From assembly GCA_950295325.1 (NCBI GenBank), contig OX485805.1:7254501-7318500 (forward strand): a stretch of DNA of 64,000 bases, given 5' to 3'. A program made the translations under genes and the position numbers. The notes beneath the pieces are model-generated. The model was not told the origin of the DNA and made no database searches. It saw only the letters and a list, made by a program, of their open reading frames with translations. Within the stretch, counting starts at the first letter, position 1. Every line of letters begins with the position of its first letter. This document shows positions 10,410 to 23,650 of the stretch, one piece after another. The stretch is from Polytrichum commune (lineage: Eukaryota; Streptophyta; Polytrichopsida; Polytrichales; Polytrichaceae).

Positions 10410-13400
10410 CTCACACACATTGCATGTTTCATATCCTCTAAGAAGTGTAAACTTGTGTAGAGCAAAAAGTATCCAAACAACACATGTTTACCTTATATGC
10501 ACAATTTCTACAAGCCTCACCAAGTTTGTAAGTCATTATTTTATATTTATAGGTTTGAAGCGTTATTTGGTACATCATAAGCTTATGTCAAATAGGTGAT
10601 AAAACATACCCATATATGACATGGATGATCAAAATACTAAATATTTATTTTCATTTAAAGACACCGAGTATGTGTATTGTAACCCAATTTTTCAATAAAA
10701 ATCTTATGTTTTTTGAAGTTGTGTTAGAATAGTGAGTTGATTTTGAGTAGGGTCATTAATGATGCATTTAACTAAAACCAAAAGTATGTAGATAATAAAA
10801 TGTTCTTTGTGCATGTAGAGGTATAGTTTAGGCCTCTAAAACGCTTGAGAATCAACTCTTAACGAAATAGGGATGTATGTCCATGGGATGAATGATATTT
10901 CGTACAAACCCCTCCCAAAAAATATGGTGGTAATGTTTTACTCGGTCTATGGGTATTGAATCCATTTGATTTGGCAAAACACATCAAATAAATTGGGAAT
11001 AAAATGTAAGTGAAATTATAAACATATGAAAAAATCATTTAAATATCATAATTTCCAATAGCAAAAATCCTCATCCCATTTAGAAATTATACATAGAGAG
11101 ATATTGCAACTTTAAGTCCATAAGATTTTTTAGATCTTTAGGAACATTAAGAGTTGTCTCTATCATGCTCAGTAAATGATCCAAACTTGTTATGCGAGCA
11201 TTGAAATTTCAACCCACGTTCTTTTGTTTTAGGAATGAATCCAAGATTGCTCGTTCAAAGTCATGTAGGGTGGGTAGCTGGGCATAAGAGGGGTTAGCGT
11301 TGGGGGCACCACTTGGCGATTGGCAACTATTAGATTTAGCATTTCCACCATCCATAATCTGAACGTGGCAAAACGAAGGTTGGGATTTTGTGATAGGGAA
11401 AACCCTACGTATTGTGATGTATGCTCATGTTGTAAAGCTTTGGCGATGGACAATGTGGATGCATGGTGGCACAAGATGAACGTTGGGTGAGCTCCACATG
11501 ACCCCCATTTTTTAAAAAACACATCATTTTCATGGCCACAAAATTGGGTTTGGTGCAATTAGGCTGAATTTAGCCTAATTGATTTGCACTAGGACTTAGG
11601 ATTGAGCATTGTAATTGAAGAAAAAGGACCTAATTTGGCTACCCATATATTGACCAATGTGTGGTAAGGTGTGGATCCAAGAACAAAGACCAAAAAGGCA
11701 TGGGTGCAAGCATGGTAAAGTGGACCCAGAAATTGCTCTTGTATCCTAACAACATAGTGTTTTTGGTCAAACACTTAAATATAATAGCAAAATGATATTT
11801 AAATTCATCATTTTCCATGGTGACCTCTATTGTTGTGTTAAGTACTCAATATAGATTACCAAGTTGAGATCTTCAAAACTTATCATTAAGTACAATGCTC
11901 AAAAGAAAATGGCTAGATCTTGTTTTGGACGTAAATTTCATGACCTTAACTATTATGAATTTGGTTGTTTTATCATGTTCCTAAGCTTCATCATACACTT
12001 GAGGTCGTCATCAAAAACAAAACAAAAAAAAATCATCAAATAAATGCAAATTTATCATAATTTTGACAAGTATTTGTTCAATATCACCACTTGCACACCA
12101 CTTGCACTGTCTTTTGAAATTTGTAGAATTTTTTTGAGATTTGTTTTGTCAACATGAACTTCTTGGCTTTGTAGATCAATATGTTTTTAAAACGTTTATG
12201 ATTTTTTTAATCACAAAATTCATTTGAATCACTTTCACTTAAACATGTGCAAGGATCAAGAATCGCCCACTTTACCGTGTTTGCAATCGTATGTTATAAA
12301 AAAAAAAAGTGGATTATATGCTCAATTTGTTAACCAATCTAAAGACTCAATAGTCAACACAAATGGGGGGACCCATATTTGTCATTCAATAAGAAAGGGA
12401 ATCTTCAATTTGATGTTTTTAGGGGATTGTTAAATCGATCACACATTGATCAAACAATCATAGCCAATATCTAAGGTGTCAAGTAGGCTTTGACTTGTCA
12501 TCCAAGTTGGCCAAGTTTATTCTTTCTAACACACAGCTTAAGCCTTGCTCCTCTTCATGTGTATGATTAAGAATCAAATATTGACAAAGTCACATGACCT
12601 TGCGACGCATCTCTATGGTCCTTTCAACAAACTACGTGGTGGATTTAGCAATGCCCTATTTTTATTCCTAACGTGTAGTAAGATATTTGAGAATTCTAGG
12701 ACCACATTCTTGAAGTTTGTTCCATAGACCTCGACAAAAGGGCACCCTCTCGGGATATAGGACAAATGTACGTTAGTGATCACTCATAAAAGCTCCTTTA
12801 GGTGTTTGTGGCCAATTGAGCTTTGGGTGGTTGGTCTAGACTTGATTATTTGTTTGTACTCATCAATATTGAACGGGTCTCCCATAATGTCTACAACAAA
12901 TTATCATAATTTAGGGCCTCTTTATACCTAGAGGCCGGCTCAATTCCCCTTGAGTCCGATTACATGAAATTTCAGCCCTTTTTGGGTTGGAGGCCGGCCT
13001 TAATTGCACATTATAATAAGATTATAATGGGGCCCAATGTTTCCATATGTAAAGGCCTTAGGGCCAAGAATCTAGGCCGATTCAATAAATCTAGCATAAT
13101 CCAATGGATCTAGCATAATCTAGGATAGAGCCAATCATATTTCCACATAATCCAATGGATATGGTTCGCTAAAACATCATATAAAAAAATATTGAAATTT
13201 GACATTGGTCCTCGAGGCCAAGAATTGGCCTTCCAATTTGGGTGCACCCAATTCAATGAGCTCGGGCCGTGTCATACCATGCATTTTTTGATTAAAAAAT
13301 TCATTCCACCAAATTGGCCCGACCTCTAGGTGTACAGGGGTTGGGGCCGATTTCAACGTTTTGGCCAATTAAAAATGAGGATTTCTAGCCTCTTACACAA

Positions 13401-13545
13401 TGAATTGGCCCGGCCTCTAGGTGTAAAGCGGCCCTTAGCTTTGCTTAGCCTGCACTGGTGGAGCCCTAAGCTCCTCTTGCATGAACTTCCTACTCTTTCA
13501 AAAACTCAACTTTAATTTGTGAAAGTCTGGTGTGTTGATTGAGCT
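10410..13545. repeat. Repeat family R1, copy 1
   Basis: About 3.1 kb that matches 34134-37030 nearly end to end and, in part, 42061-43602. No ORF of note. It contains a fold-back element (about 11695-12300) and the MITE at 12914-13434. Typical landmarks are CCTCTAAGAAGTG near the left and GATTGAGCTCAAAGA at the right. It could be a large non-autonomous element or a segmental duplication. Confidence 0.85.
12914..13434. mobile_element. Tourist-like MITE inserted in repeat R1, with an empty site elsewhere in the window
   Basis: Ends GGGCCTCTTTATACCTAGAG and, inverted, CTAGGTGTAAAGCGGCCC, with TTA at 12911-12913 and 13435-13437. The other R1 copy at about 36910-36920 has the same flanks joined across a single TTA (ACAACTTAGCTTTGC). 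This empty site proves the boundaries. Length is 521 bp. Confidence 0.92.
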
Positions 13546-14087
13546 CAAAGAAGAAGAAGAACTCCGGTCTTCAAAGGAAGGCTGAAGTGAGTAAAGTGTA
13601 TGTTTGTAAAACATCCTTGGCAATGCCCTAGGGACAATGGCGTTGGATGTGAAACTGCTTCACCCCTTGCAGGGAGTATATATATACTATATTAATATAT
13701 TTTAATTATGAACAATTTATGGTAGTGTGTAATCTTCCTTGGTAGGAGAAGCTCTAGAACGTAGTGATATTTTAGGGCGTTAGGGTAATTGTTTTTCTAT
13801 ATACATATTATTTCTTTATTAGTTTATATATGGCGAGTTCTGGAGGTTTGTGATAGGTTGTCAATTCTCTAGTCTTAGCTTATGGACTAATATAGAATGT
13901 GCATATTGTGCATTGATTATATTTATTTGTTTGAATGTATTCTTGATTTTGTAATATGGATTTTTAATTTTGTTTCCAAGTGTTTCATTGATGGGTTATG
14001 TGTTATGGCTCTTGCACATGCACTTAGGACCATAAGTGGTGCTACTTGGAAGACTCTCACAATGCTTCTCATTTTCAAGATTTAGTT

Positions 14088-15000
14088 TTATACAAGGATG
14101 TTATTGGAGAATTTTGTTTTGCAAGAACCAACTATTTAACTAGGCTCTCATCTAGTTGGACCTTACATTGCGAGCGATTCTACCTATTCGTTGATGATCC
14201 ACATTAAAAAGACATTTTTGGATTGAGGCAATGGTGATATGTATAAAGATGCTTTTGACAAGGCATGTAGAAGGGGTATGGTTTAAATTGAAAATGCTTT
14301 TGCTCGTCTCAAGAATGATTGGAAAGTTCTTAAGTGTCTTAATTTCATTGTCCCATATGCAAGCAAAATTATTATTGTGTGTTGTCTTCTACACAACTTT
14401 TATAGGATGAATAATGAACGACTTTCAAGTGGAAAATTACTAGTAGCCCATCTAGACCTTGATGATTTGAGGGTTCCGAGAAGACCAACTACCGTAAGAG
14501 AGCATCTAGACTTGGTGCAGTTTCCATTCAACATGCTATTTTGAAGAAATTGTAAGATTTCATATCAAATGACTAAACACATTTTGTAGTTCATTTTATT
14601 ATATTATGATGTGAATTTTGAAATTCATTTATCTTATTTATTACATATGTGAATATGTCAACTTTAAGGATCTTTTGGTTGTCTTTTATATTTGTATGGT
14701 AACATATTATAAATCAATACACTAGTTGTAGGTGGTTTTGAAGTGTTTTTAAGGGGTGAGATGGTAATCATTGAACCAAAAGAACTGGCAACCAAATAAT
14801 TTAAAGATTGGAACATGTAACCAATTTGATTTAGAAATACTAGGATATTGACCAATCAAGGTATGTGGGTGTTATTTGGTCAATTTTCCGTGTTTTCCAA
14901 CTTCTACTGATTAAATTGACAAAACAAAGGTCAAGTTCCATTAGGAAAGTTGACGATAACACATATGCAAAAACGGGCTTCAAAAGTGGAGTTCCCTTGA
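14088..15000 (+). pseudogene. Second, 5'-truncated Harbinger transposase remnant
   Basis: Repeats the 3' part of the remnant at 8780-9950. GACCTTACATTGCGAG, the ENAFARLKNDWKVLK-type region near 14285-14335 and the LLHNFYRMN region near 14390-14410 are present. The non-coding tail at 14580-15000 matches 9960-10380. Stops interrupt it. It lacks the N-terminal half. Confidence 0.75.
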
Positions 15001-15639
15001 TTTAGTTGTAGCTATAGCCTATCGAAAGTGCATGCTTGTTCCACTTCTTAATTACATACATAGGTCTCCCCATTTGTAATCATTATTAAACGTAGAACAC
15101 TTATTGATATTTGAAGACATAGTCGAATCTCTTATTTAATCAAACCTTATTCAAGCATAAAAATATACTACATATACAACTTTGATAACATCATTAAAAT
15201 TATTATATATCTAGCATACATAATAATATGTAGTACAAATATAATTTAGAACAAAATATATAATCTACTAGCCCATTAAACATAAAAGAACGTCGTCTTT
15301 CTTCTTGTCATTTGCGTTTGTTGGAACTACCAACCTCCATTTTCATGCGGAACAATTGAATTTTCAAATCTTTAGCACGTTCTTTGGTTTGTGCATCTAG
15401 CTCATGTAGATAGTTGAAATGTTTTATTTTCATAATGCATTTGGGCAACTAATGCTAAGTGTTTGAGAAGAAGTCTATGGGCGATGAAAGCAGCTTCTGA
15501 CTTCTGGTGGGGCCACGTTGCCTATGCATTCTCGATCGTCGGATTTGACCGATGTAAGATCTCCACCGTTCCTGCCACCACTCATCCACTGCGTGTGCAG
15601 ACAGAGAGAGAAGAAAGACAGACACTCACTCTCTTCACC
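15001..15639. other. Spacer with a short coding-like piece
   Basis: On the minus strand near 15303-15418 a stop-free stretch reads HFNYLHELDAQTKERAKDL followed by KIQLFRMKME, like the C-terminal helix of Myb/trihelix-like proteins that often accompany Harbinger transposases. Too short to be sure. The rest is AT-rich. Confidence 0.3.
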
Positions 15640-16400
15640 TTCCCGATTACGATTTCAAGCTGGCGTTTCACGAGGGGGACGAGGAGAGGTTTCACACTTC
15701 ACATTTCAAACCATATGCGGAGAGCTTAAGGGCACTTTGATGAAAAAGACAAGATCATTATACTGCTGCTGAAGTTTGTAATTGACGGTGATCATCGCCA
15801 CGTTTTTGCGGCATATCGAACCTGCTTCATCTGTTGGGCGTGTGATGGTATAAGAGTCACCCTCATATGCGTAGATTTGCAATGGAAGAGTGTCGAGTGA
15901 TCAGTGGTGGAAATTAAGGCTCGTTGTTTTCATGCGAAGGCTTTTGTTCAGCCGGGTTTCTGCATTTCGACTTTTAGATCTAGTCGACGTTCAGCGTTCC
16001 ACAAGTAGGATGAGGAGAAGTTTCACAATTCACATTTCACACAGCATGCACAGAGAGATGCATAGCACCTTGATGGAATAGACGAGATCGACGTGCCGTT
16101 GCTGTAGAGTACAACGGTGATCATCACCAGCTTTTGCCCCATAAGAATAGTCCTTCGTAAAGTGTTGGAAGGCTCTCTTCATGCGAAGAATTCTGTTTGG
16201 CCGCAGGGTTTTGTGCATTTCTTTAAATACCCACGACATTCATTCAGCGTTTCGTAAGTGGGAGGAGGAGAAGTTTCACATTTTAAATTTCACACTGTAT
16301 TCAGAGAGCTTTAGAACACCTTGATGGAGAAGACAATGGAGATGTTGCTGCTGGTGTAGTGCACAACGGTGATCATCGCCAGGTTTTTGCAGCATAAAAC
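15640..16400. repeat. Three diverged tandem units of about 250-330 bp
   Basis: GAGAAGTTTCACA..TTCACATTTCA, an ACACCTTGATGGA-type segment and ACGGTGATCATCGCCA recur in the same order, with the last at about 15785, 16115 and 16361. No coding sequence was recognised. 16500-17190 next to it has CT-rich and Ser-rich open frames without recognisable domains. Confidence 0.6.
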
Positions 16401-17196
16401 CCAGCCATCAACACTTCTTGACGAGTGTTGATGATATATTAAGCGGTATATTAAGTGTTGATGGTATATGTGTAGAATTGCAACCCGCGAGGAGTGAGTG
16501 ATCATCAGCACCCCTGATCTCCTCTGTTCCTGTCACCACTCATCCACTGCGTGGTTCTTCTCCCACCACTCATCCAATGCGTGTGCAGACAGACAAACAG
16601 AGAATACAAACAAACACTCACTCTCTTCACCTTCCAATAGTCGGTATTTTCGGGACATTCATCACCTTCAGATTTAAAGTTGTAGGATCTCTCTTTTGTT
16701 CTATTGGAGAATAGCAAGAAGCCCGAATCATTTGGTTCTTCGGGACTTTGCAATTGGTGATGTGTTGCGATGTGATGCTTGAAGAAAATTGGGCTGTTAG
16801 AGGTTTTGAGGTTTTTTGGTTCCGGAGAAACTCGAGAGTGAGAGAGGATCAGATATGATATTTGGGTTTTCTGCTTCAAAATATCTTGAGTGGGCTTTGT
16901 CAGCCTACTTTTCGGGGAAGGGTCGATGTGAGAGGGAACCGCTTAGTTTTATAGCTTTTTGTGGGTTTTGGAAAAAAATCGATCACCGCATCTAAGGTTG
17001 GCCCTTGTATATTTGTTCGTTCGTTTGTTATGTTGTGGGTTCTTGGAATTTTGGGGACATTCATGAAATTCAGATTTTATTTGTAGGTTCTCCTCTTGTA
17101 TTCCAGTAGAGAAGGAGATTAAGAGGATTGCTTTGTGGGAGTGAGGAGTGCTTGGGGATGTATATTTCGTGTCAGGGACGATGTAGGAGAGCCCCT

Positions 17197-18930
17197 TGTG
17201 AGCCCAAAAGCATGTGCCCACATGTGTTTTAAGGTTAGGATTGATTAAGGTTGAGTAGGGATTTATTATTACCTTATTAAAACATAAAAAGAGTGATGTT
17301 TATTAGCAGCGAGTGGAGTTGTGTTAAGTTCAGATTTTGAGTTAAGGGGAGGGTTAGTGTAGGGGCCTAACCAATCTAGGAATTAGTGAAGTTTAGGGGT
17401 TGCCTAAGGTAGGGAATTCAAATCCAGGGTTTTAATGTTGGAATCGGGACCCTCGTTGTCCATTTTGGGAGGGGCACCGTTAGTTAGGATTATCTGGAAC
17501 TTAGCGGCGGGATAGGCCGAGGCCCCTGGACTCTTTGGTTGCGGCTGCGGGAGAGCTCGGAGAGGAGGCGGCATCGGAGAATGGTTGCGGTCACGGGAGA
17601 GAGAGGGTGAGGCCGCGATGAAGGAGCCTCGGCGGACTAGGGGCAGTGGCAGCTAATCTACGAGGATGGGTGCAGTCGGCATTAGAAAGTGGATTTAAGA
17701 GGGCAGAAGCAGGTATCCTCAGGTAACAGACTGGGCGTTCGGAAGCGCATACTCAAAATTCTGGTTTTCGATTCCTTGTGGCATTCTAGGGTGCCAAGAT
17801 CGCACAGGCATCGGCTGCCTGGATAGGAATGTGAGGAGTGACATTAGGCTGCGGCCAAAGAAAAAAGGTTGACAATGCTGGGTCAGGGGAGGCAAGCCAT
17901 CAGGAATGGAGTTGGCCACAAGCGAGGCTGACTCAAATTCGGCAGCCTAGGCGTTACATGGCTGCTGGATGCAGCTCGGGTGTGCAGAGAGATTCAAAAC
18001 CTGGGGGCGCCGCTGGGTGATGCCGTATTTAGCGCTCTGAGGCCATCTAGCGAAGAGAGTGGGTTGAGGAGGAGTGTCCCTGGAGGAAGTGCGAGGAAGG
18101 GGAATTAGCTGCAAGGCAGCAGCTGCTAGGAGGCAGGCGCATACATATGGGATGAGAACATTCGGCAGCTAAGGGCTGTGGATGCGAGGCAATGCCGTGC
18201 TTCTACCAGCAATCCAGGAGTGAACCAGTGGTTGGAAGGAGAACAGAATTGGGAGTTGGGCAATGCCTCCTGAAATTGAGATCATATTCGATTAGAGGTC
18301 GACGAGGAAGGGAGGAGGTTGCGAGTCCGCCAGGGAAGAGCGGCTGACAGGATTCTCCAAGTATTCGAGCTAGCTGGAATCGGCGAAATTAGTTCAGGTC
18401 AGGAGCAAATTCCCGATGCCAAAGGTGGAAATCAGAGCTGATCACACCAGACAGTAGCACTGTGGGTTAGAGGATGGGCTGGAATGGGTAGCAGCCGAGG
18501 TGAATTGAAGGTAACAGGGGCAGAGGACCGGCCCAGGCCTCCTGGGGTAGCTCCCTTAATGTTGACTGGGACTAATGAGGTGATCGGGGTATGCCACATG
18601 TACACGTGGATCGGCTCCTATGCTACTAGGAAGTAGGACTTGGTTAAGAGTTGTTAGTGTTGTGAGTGGAAGGTTAGGTAGGAAGAGTTAATGGGTTGAG
18701 GGCATGTGATAATGTCGCACGACGGGTCGAGTGTTTCTAAATACTCGGGCCTTGAGCCTTTTTAATAAAATTGCATATTTGAAGTTTTATGGCGGTATCA
18801 TTAGAGGGTTAGCCCAGAGGCTAAGCGAGATTGAAAGAATACATGTGAGCCTTGGACTCTTCCCTGGACTAGGACGCATAAAGGGGAAGGATTTAGGCCT
18901 CACACCCCTCAACCTTGAAGATTTTTGTAA
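17197..18930 (+). repeat. LTR-like, GC-rich repeat R3, copy 1
   Basis: Starts TGTGAGCCCAAA. A TATA-like CATAAAAAGAGTG occurs at about 17282-17294. A GC-rich middle follows, then CTCGGGCCTTGAGCC with AATAAA near 18763. It shares this layout with 30900-32335 and 41327-42060. The promoter-like box near the start and the polyadenylation signal near the end are what one expects of an LTR, so a solo LTR is likely, but the ends and target duplication are not proven. Confidence 0.55.
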
Positions 18931-18949
18931 GTTTGCAAAAAATCACAAT

Positions 18950-20690
18950 TAAGGTTAACCCTTGCTTGTATGCTTTTTGAAGTGGAAAGGGTGGGTTGTG
19001 GTTGGCCAGTTACTGCAACGATTGCAGGGACCTTGATTTGGGCCGTGACCCTGCGCTTTTAGAACATAATTGTCACAGCTTGTGTTGCATTGTGAGGCTT
19101 CACAGCTCCTAGATCGCATTCTTCTTGCGCAAGTGTTCTCGGTCAGCAGATGTGCTTCAAAGCTCAATACTGTAGGGGATGAAGGAGATAATGCAATTTT
19201 AAGGAATCATAATCAACAAGGAGTTGGATCAGAGAGACCACATCCACATCATGATAATGGCATTGGTAAGGGTGGGAGAAGTCATTAGTGCAAAGGCAAG
19301 GGGAGATTAGTGTTGTTTGGTCTCGACAACATAGCCCTTTCTTGTGTTAGAAGCACCTGGACCATTTGGCTGTTGAGGCTTTGCCAAGTTTTTTTAATTT
19401 GAAATGAAATTTGTTCAATTTTTTTGTGAATGTATCATTTAAGATGTCCTAACAAGGCTTTATCTTGTATACTGGCAACATCAGTTGACTCATCAGCTCA
19501 TTGTAGACCAACTCCTGCCTTGGGTGCTGCGGACCAACGTGACATTGTTTGGACAAAGGTTTACACTGACTTTTGTAACTTTGGGTGACTACCATTGTGT
19601 TGAGTATTAGGAGTTTCAACTTTAAAAACCATGTTGATATCTGGTGTTTGTTTGGTTGCACAGCTACAATTGTTGAAGGACAAATACTTACCAGATATAA
19701 ATGAGCTTTATGGGATGCTGTCCACTCGCAGCAATCAGGTTGTTCATCTGTTCCACATAACCTTTTAACATGAAAAGCACCTGTGGGTGTTTTGAGCATC
19801 TTGTTCTGATGATTGCAAATTAGAAGGTTCCTGCAGAAGTGAAACGTCTCCTTGTTAGTGAAATTCTCTTATGGTCCAAAATACACAACAATTAGAGTCA
19901 ATATTGGAGGTTTGATGGATTCTCCGGAGATGGTTGGTTCGAGGGTGAAATTGAGAAAGGGATGTGGAACTACTGCTCCGATATTATAACAGGGATGCTT
20001 GTAAATACTGCTGATGAGGAGTTCGTCATTTGCAGCAGGAAGGATGCAAAGCTCACATATCTCATGGATTATAAGCTATGATGTTTTTAGGGTTCCGGCT
20101 TTGAAGGGGACATGAGTCGATGATCGATGATGCATTTTTAAGGGGCAGGGGCCGAAATAGGCTACACCGAAATCAATTCGAACTGCCTGAAGGCTTCTTT
20201 GGGCGATGATATGAAATTTTGCTGATCAATATGGAGCAGGTTATGCAGAGGTAATTAGCAAATCCCTACTTCCCAGCATGTGAAGAAGATAGAAGAAGAT
20301 ACCTATTTGCAGAGGTGTTTGTTTGTGCTTTGGACAAAAACCTGCGCTGTGATTTCTTCTTCTGAACAAATTTCTAGGTGGGACTCAAACAGATCATAAC
20401 TGTCTCCTTTGTAAATCTCCACACCAACTCCTCTCTATAAAGGCATCTGTTGAGTAATTTGCCTCTGGAGTACGTCAATTTTGGTTCTGTCAATGTGTGA
20501 CTTCACTAGACTAGGTGCTACTTTGGTGCTCGATGATGTGCAATTGCAATCCATTTTTTCTCAATGGAGGTTCTATCATGTTTTCTTTTCGTTATTTTCT
20601 TATTATATGGGTTCTCACTTAACTTTCTTACCCATAGAACGTTGTATCCAAGTATCCTTGCACCTAAGTACATGATTTAGTGTTATATAA
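18950..20690. other. Unassigned region, possibly with a gene fragment
   Basis: No clear gene. A stretch at 19900-20080 (plus) reads without stops for about 55 codons and includes GDGWFEGEIEKGMWNYC and ADEEFVICSRKDAKL, which looks protein-like but was not recognised. It may be another captured exon belonging to the block at 20.7-24.8 kb. Confidence 0.3.
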
Positions 20691-20694
20691 TCAG

Positions 20695-22247
20695 CACTGC
20701 TGCTGCTCGAGATCAGGAACGAGCTGCACGAGTGGGCTCTGGACGTGGGCTAGGTGCTGTGGCAATGGCAACAGCATGGCAGCAGAGAACCCTCACAGAT
20801 AGAGAGCTGACGAGAAGGTGGAATATTTCAGAGGCCATGAGCAACACTTGGCAGGAATATGATAAAGGGGAAGATTTTGCAGGTATTGACATTAGTGAGT
20901 CTGCTCACTCGCTCTTTGGAGTTCTCCCTGCCATGGTGAAACTGCCAGGCGAATGCGAATCCTTGAGGTACAGCTTTTAATTCTATTCCTTTCTTCGGCC
21001 AATTCTTTGTTTGTTTGAGCCGTTTACCAACAAATATGCTTACAATTCTTTGATTATTAGATAGTGAGTGAGATGTATGTTCTCTGCTATTTCTGATGTG
21101 GGTCACTTAGATTGATTAGCTGAAGTATGTCACACGCCTTTTATTAATCTAACAGTCATCATTTGCTTACATAGGTTGCCTTCTTAATTCCTATTTTGAC
21201 AGGTGAATAGGCGTTCACTGGCTGCTGCGGCAGATAAATTTGGGTCAAATATAGGAGGAAGAGTTTGGCGCTCTCTTGTTCGACGCCTGCAAGAGATGGG
21301 TGCTCTGTTTGGGGCTATTTCAAATCAAATTGGACCTCTTGACCAGGTATATCTTGTGCTTGGTTCTGATTGAGCAGCTTTCTAATTTGCCGATCTGATA
21401 TTGTCTGAGATGGAAACTTCTTGCATGTCACAATCTTATGTAGAGTTCCTTCTGGATAATAATCAAATTCATGGCACTGTATTTTCAGTAGGCTTTCTTG
21501 CTGCAATGCATATATATGAGTGCATGACGTCATACTCAATCCAGCTTCTTCAGGGTCATGCTTCTTTTCTTGCTTTTCTGAAGTTTGTAAAAGGAACTTT
21601 GTAGAGGTTGATAATTGTCATGAAATGTACAGCATTGGTTTAGGAATTATAGTGAACTGCAATGCAATACGTAGGTCATGTGGTTACAAGGTACCTCCTT
21701 CATGTAGGTTAGTTTGTCCAAGTTTTCAAATATCACAATGGTTTATGGACAGGTGTGTCCATATTTTTCCATACTCCTAGCGTATATTTATCCCATAGAA
21801 GTTGACAGTTTCTGTGGCAATACCACCTGATAGATGTCAAGTCTCTTTTGCTGACCCCTATCATATGTTTCTTTTCATGTGCAACCTGTCCAAGATAAGT
21901 GCAGGGCTAACTTCGTTTCACAACTTTCTTTCCCATATATGTACAATCTGATGACTTTCCACGTGCAGGTATTCTGGAAATTAGATTCGTTTGAGAACTC
22001 TCAACGGATGAAAAAGAGGTTGAGACGAAATTACAAGGGTTTGGACCATCAAGTTGTGAACTCTTGCAAGGAATCTCCACTTGTTGATTTTTCAAGTGAT
22101 CGGATCCCTCTGCTACCAGGAGCTGCAGAACTTGTCTCTGAAAACATCAAGACTGAGGAGACTGGGGAAGATGAGTCAAAATCTGATGATGAAGGAGGTG
22201 AGGAGGGTAAATTGTCTGCTGGCAAAGGTGACATGGGTAGTTCATAA
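20695..22247 (+). pseudogene. Three exons of a BEACH-domain (neurobeachin/LvsA-like) protein, incomplete gene
   Basis: Exons 20695-20967, 21211-21346 and 21969 to about 22247 join in frame through GT-AG introns. The acceptor AATAG at 21210 keeps the frame; the one at 21202 would give a stop. They encode ARDQERAARVGSGRGLGAV, SLAAAADKFGSNIGGRVWRS, and FWKLDSFENSQRMKKRLRRN with YKGLDHQ, as in the region just before the PH-BEACH module of large plant BEACH proteins, which act in vesicle traffic. These proteins are thousands of residues long, yet here no BEACH or WD40 exons follow: downstream DNA is coding on the other strand. The acidic tail ends in a TAA. So this is a fragment, although with no internal stop. 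Family assignment is from memory of the motif, moderately sure. Confidence 0.6.
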
Positions 22248-22610
22248 AAACCTGTAAGCTTTAAAAGTTACACAGAACAATTTTCTAAAATAAGGTGCAT
22301 TAATAAACGAATTAATATCACTCATGGCAACTGTCAATTCTGTACCAGTGAATGTTTCGATATAGTATCAAATTGCAAATGCAGAAATAAATGCCATAGC
22401 CAATACTTTGGCGAAAACCTAACCAATACTTCATCATCCAGCCGAATGTTGTAAGACTTTCCTTGACTAACCACAACTGCCAGCCACCAGAAAAAAAAAA
22501 TTATCACATGAATATCACTGCAATACTCTTCATTCACAATGCCAGCTCAACCACAGGGTTACATAGTTGGCTCAGGAATAGATTTGTTGTGAGCTGTGAG
22601 AGTAACATAC

Positions 22611-23491
22611 CAGGTGAACAAGGGGAATCTGGAACATCGTCATCCACTCTGCTGCCTTCCATAAAATCAACGCCATTTATATGAAAATCACTGCTTGATG
22701 TCCTCTTTGGACCTAAGTCAGAATCAAAGGAAGCACCAAATTGCTTTACACCTGGAACACAAAGAAAAATGTCCTCTTAAGAAATTCCCACAAGTAAAAA
22801 CAGAAGGTAAAAAAAAGGTACATTAGATCTGGTGGAACTCTTCCAATAGCACCTAACAGAGAGCAGATGACCAGATTTGTACAAATACTCTCTTGCAGCA
22901 GTTACAGTCAATTCAGCTGTAGAGATACCAAGCGAGTCCCTTCGTGGTGTAATAAATGAATCAATATTAGGTGTATTGATGTGGGAAGATGCCGATGAAA
23001 AAGAACGGTCGAAGGAGGGTTCAGACACAACGGATTATACATGACATCAACTTTTGACCATACTTACCCCAATGTCAGAAGATGTAAAACACAACACTTA
23101 CTGAATTCCTCTCATACACACTCTGGAAGACAAATAAGTAAAAATTATCCATATTGCAGCAGAATATAAAATGAAAAGAAAGGTGAAGCACAAAACTCAC
23201 CAGATGAACCAAAATGAGAATTATCAGGAGTAAGGCCATTGGTATTTGGAAGTGTCCAGATGGGTATTGCAGTTCGCACTTCCTGAGAATTTTTTGATTC
23301 AATGTTATACTCGACCATTCTGCTCAAATTAAGATATTCAATCCCAGTCAAGTCAACAGAACGAAGATTCGAATTTTCTGACCAACAGTTGAGCTGTACA
23401 TAGTTCAAATCAACAAGGGCTTTGGTTACTGCCTTGCGCACCTGTAGAGGATCCTTTCTAACCCCTCGTGCATCAAGGTCTGATGATATTT
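22611..23491 (-). pseudogene. Exons of an unrecognised multi-exon gene
   Basis: The minus strand has exon 23491-23201 (acceptor TGTCTGCAG, donor CATCTG/GTGAG), encoding KAVTKALVDLNYVQLNCW and LTGIEYLNLSRMVEYNIE. An open stretch of about 23028-22850 encodes ITPRRDSLGISTAELTV and AAREYLYKSGHLL. Exon 22751-22611 (acceptor GTTCCAG, donor CACCTG/GTATGT) encodes a Ser/Asp-rich linker. The middle piece lacks a clear acceptor. Sequence quality is that of a conserved plant gene, but I do not recognise it. It faces the BEACH fragment and has no obvious start or end, so it is treated as a fragment. Confidence 0.5.
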
Positions 23492-23650
23492 CTGCAGACA
23501 TATGTACACAGCTCATTTTGGTGCATATATTTTAGCAGTCCTCAAGTAGACTTCACCTTTGCAATAATTTCAACCAAGTCCCCAACTACACTTCAATTTT
23601 GCAACACCATCAACTAAATAAACAATGGTGACTGGACAAGGAATGCTTAC

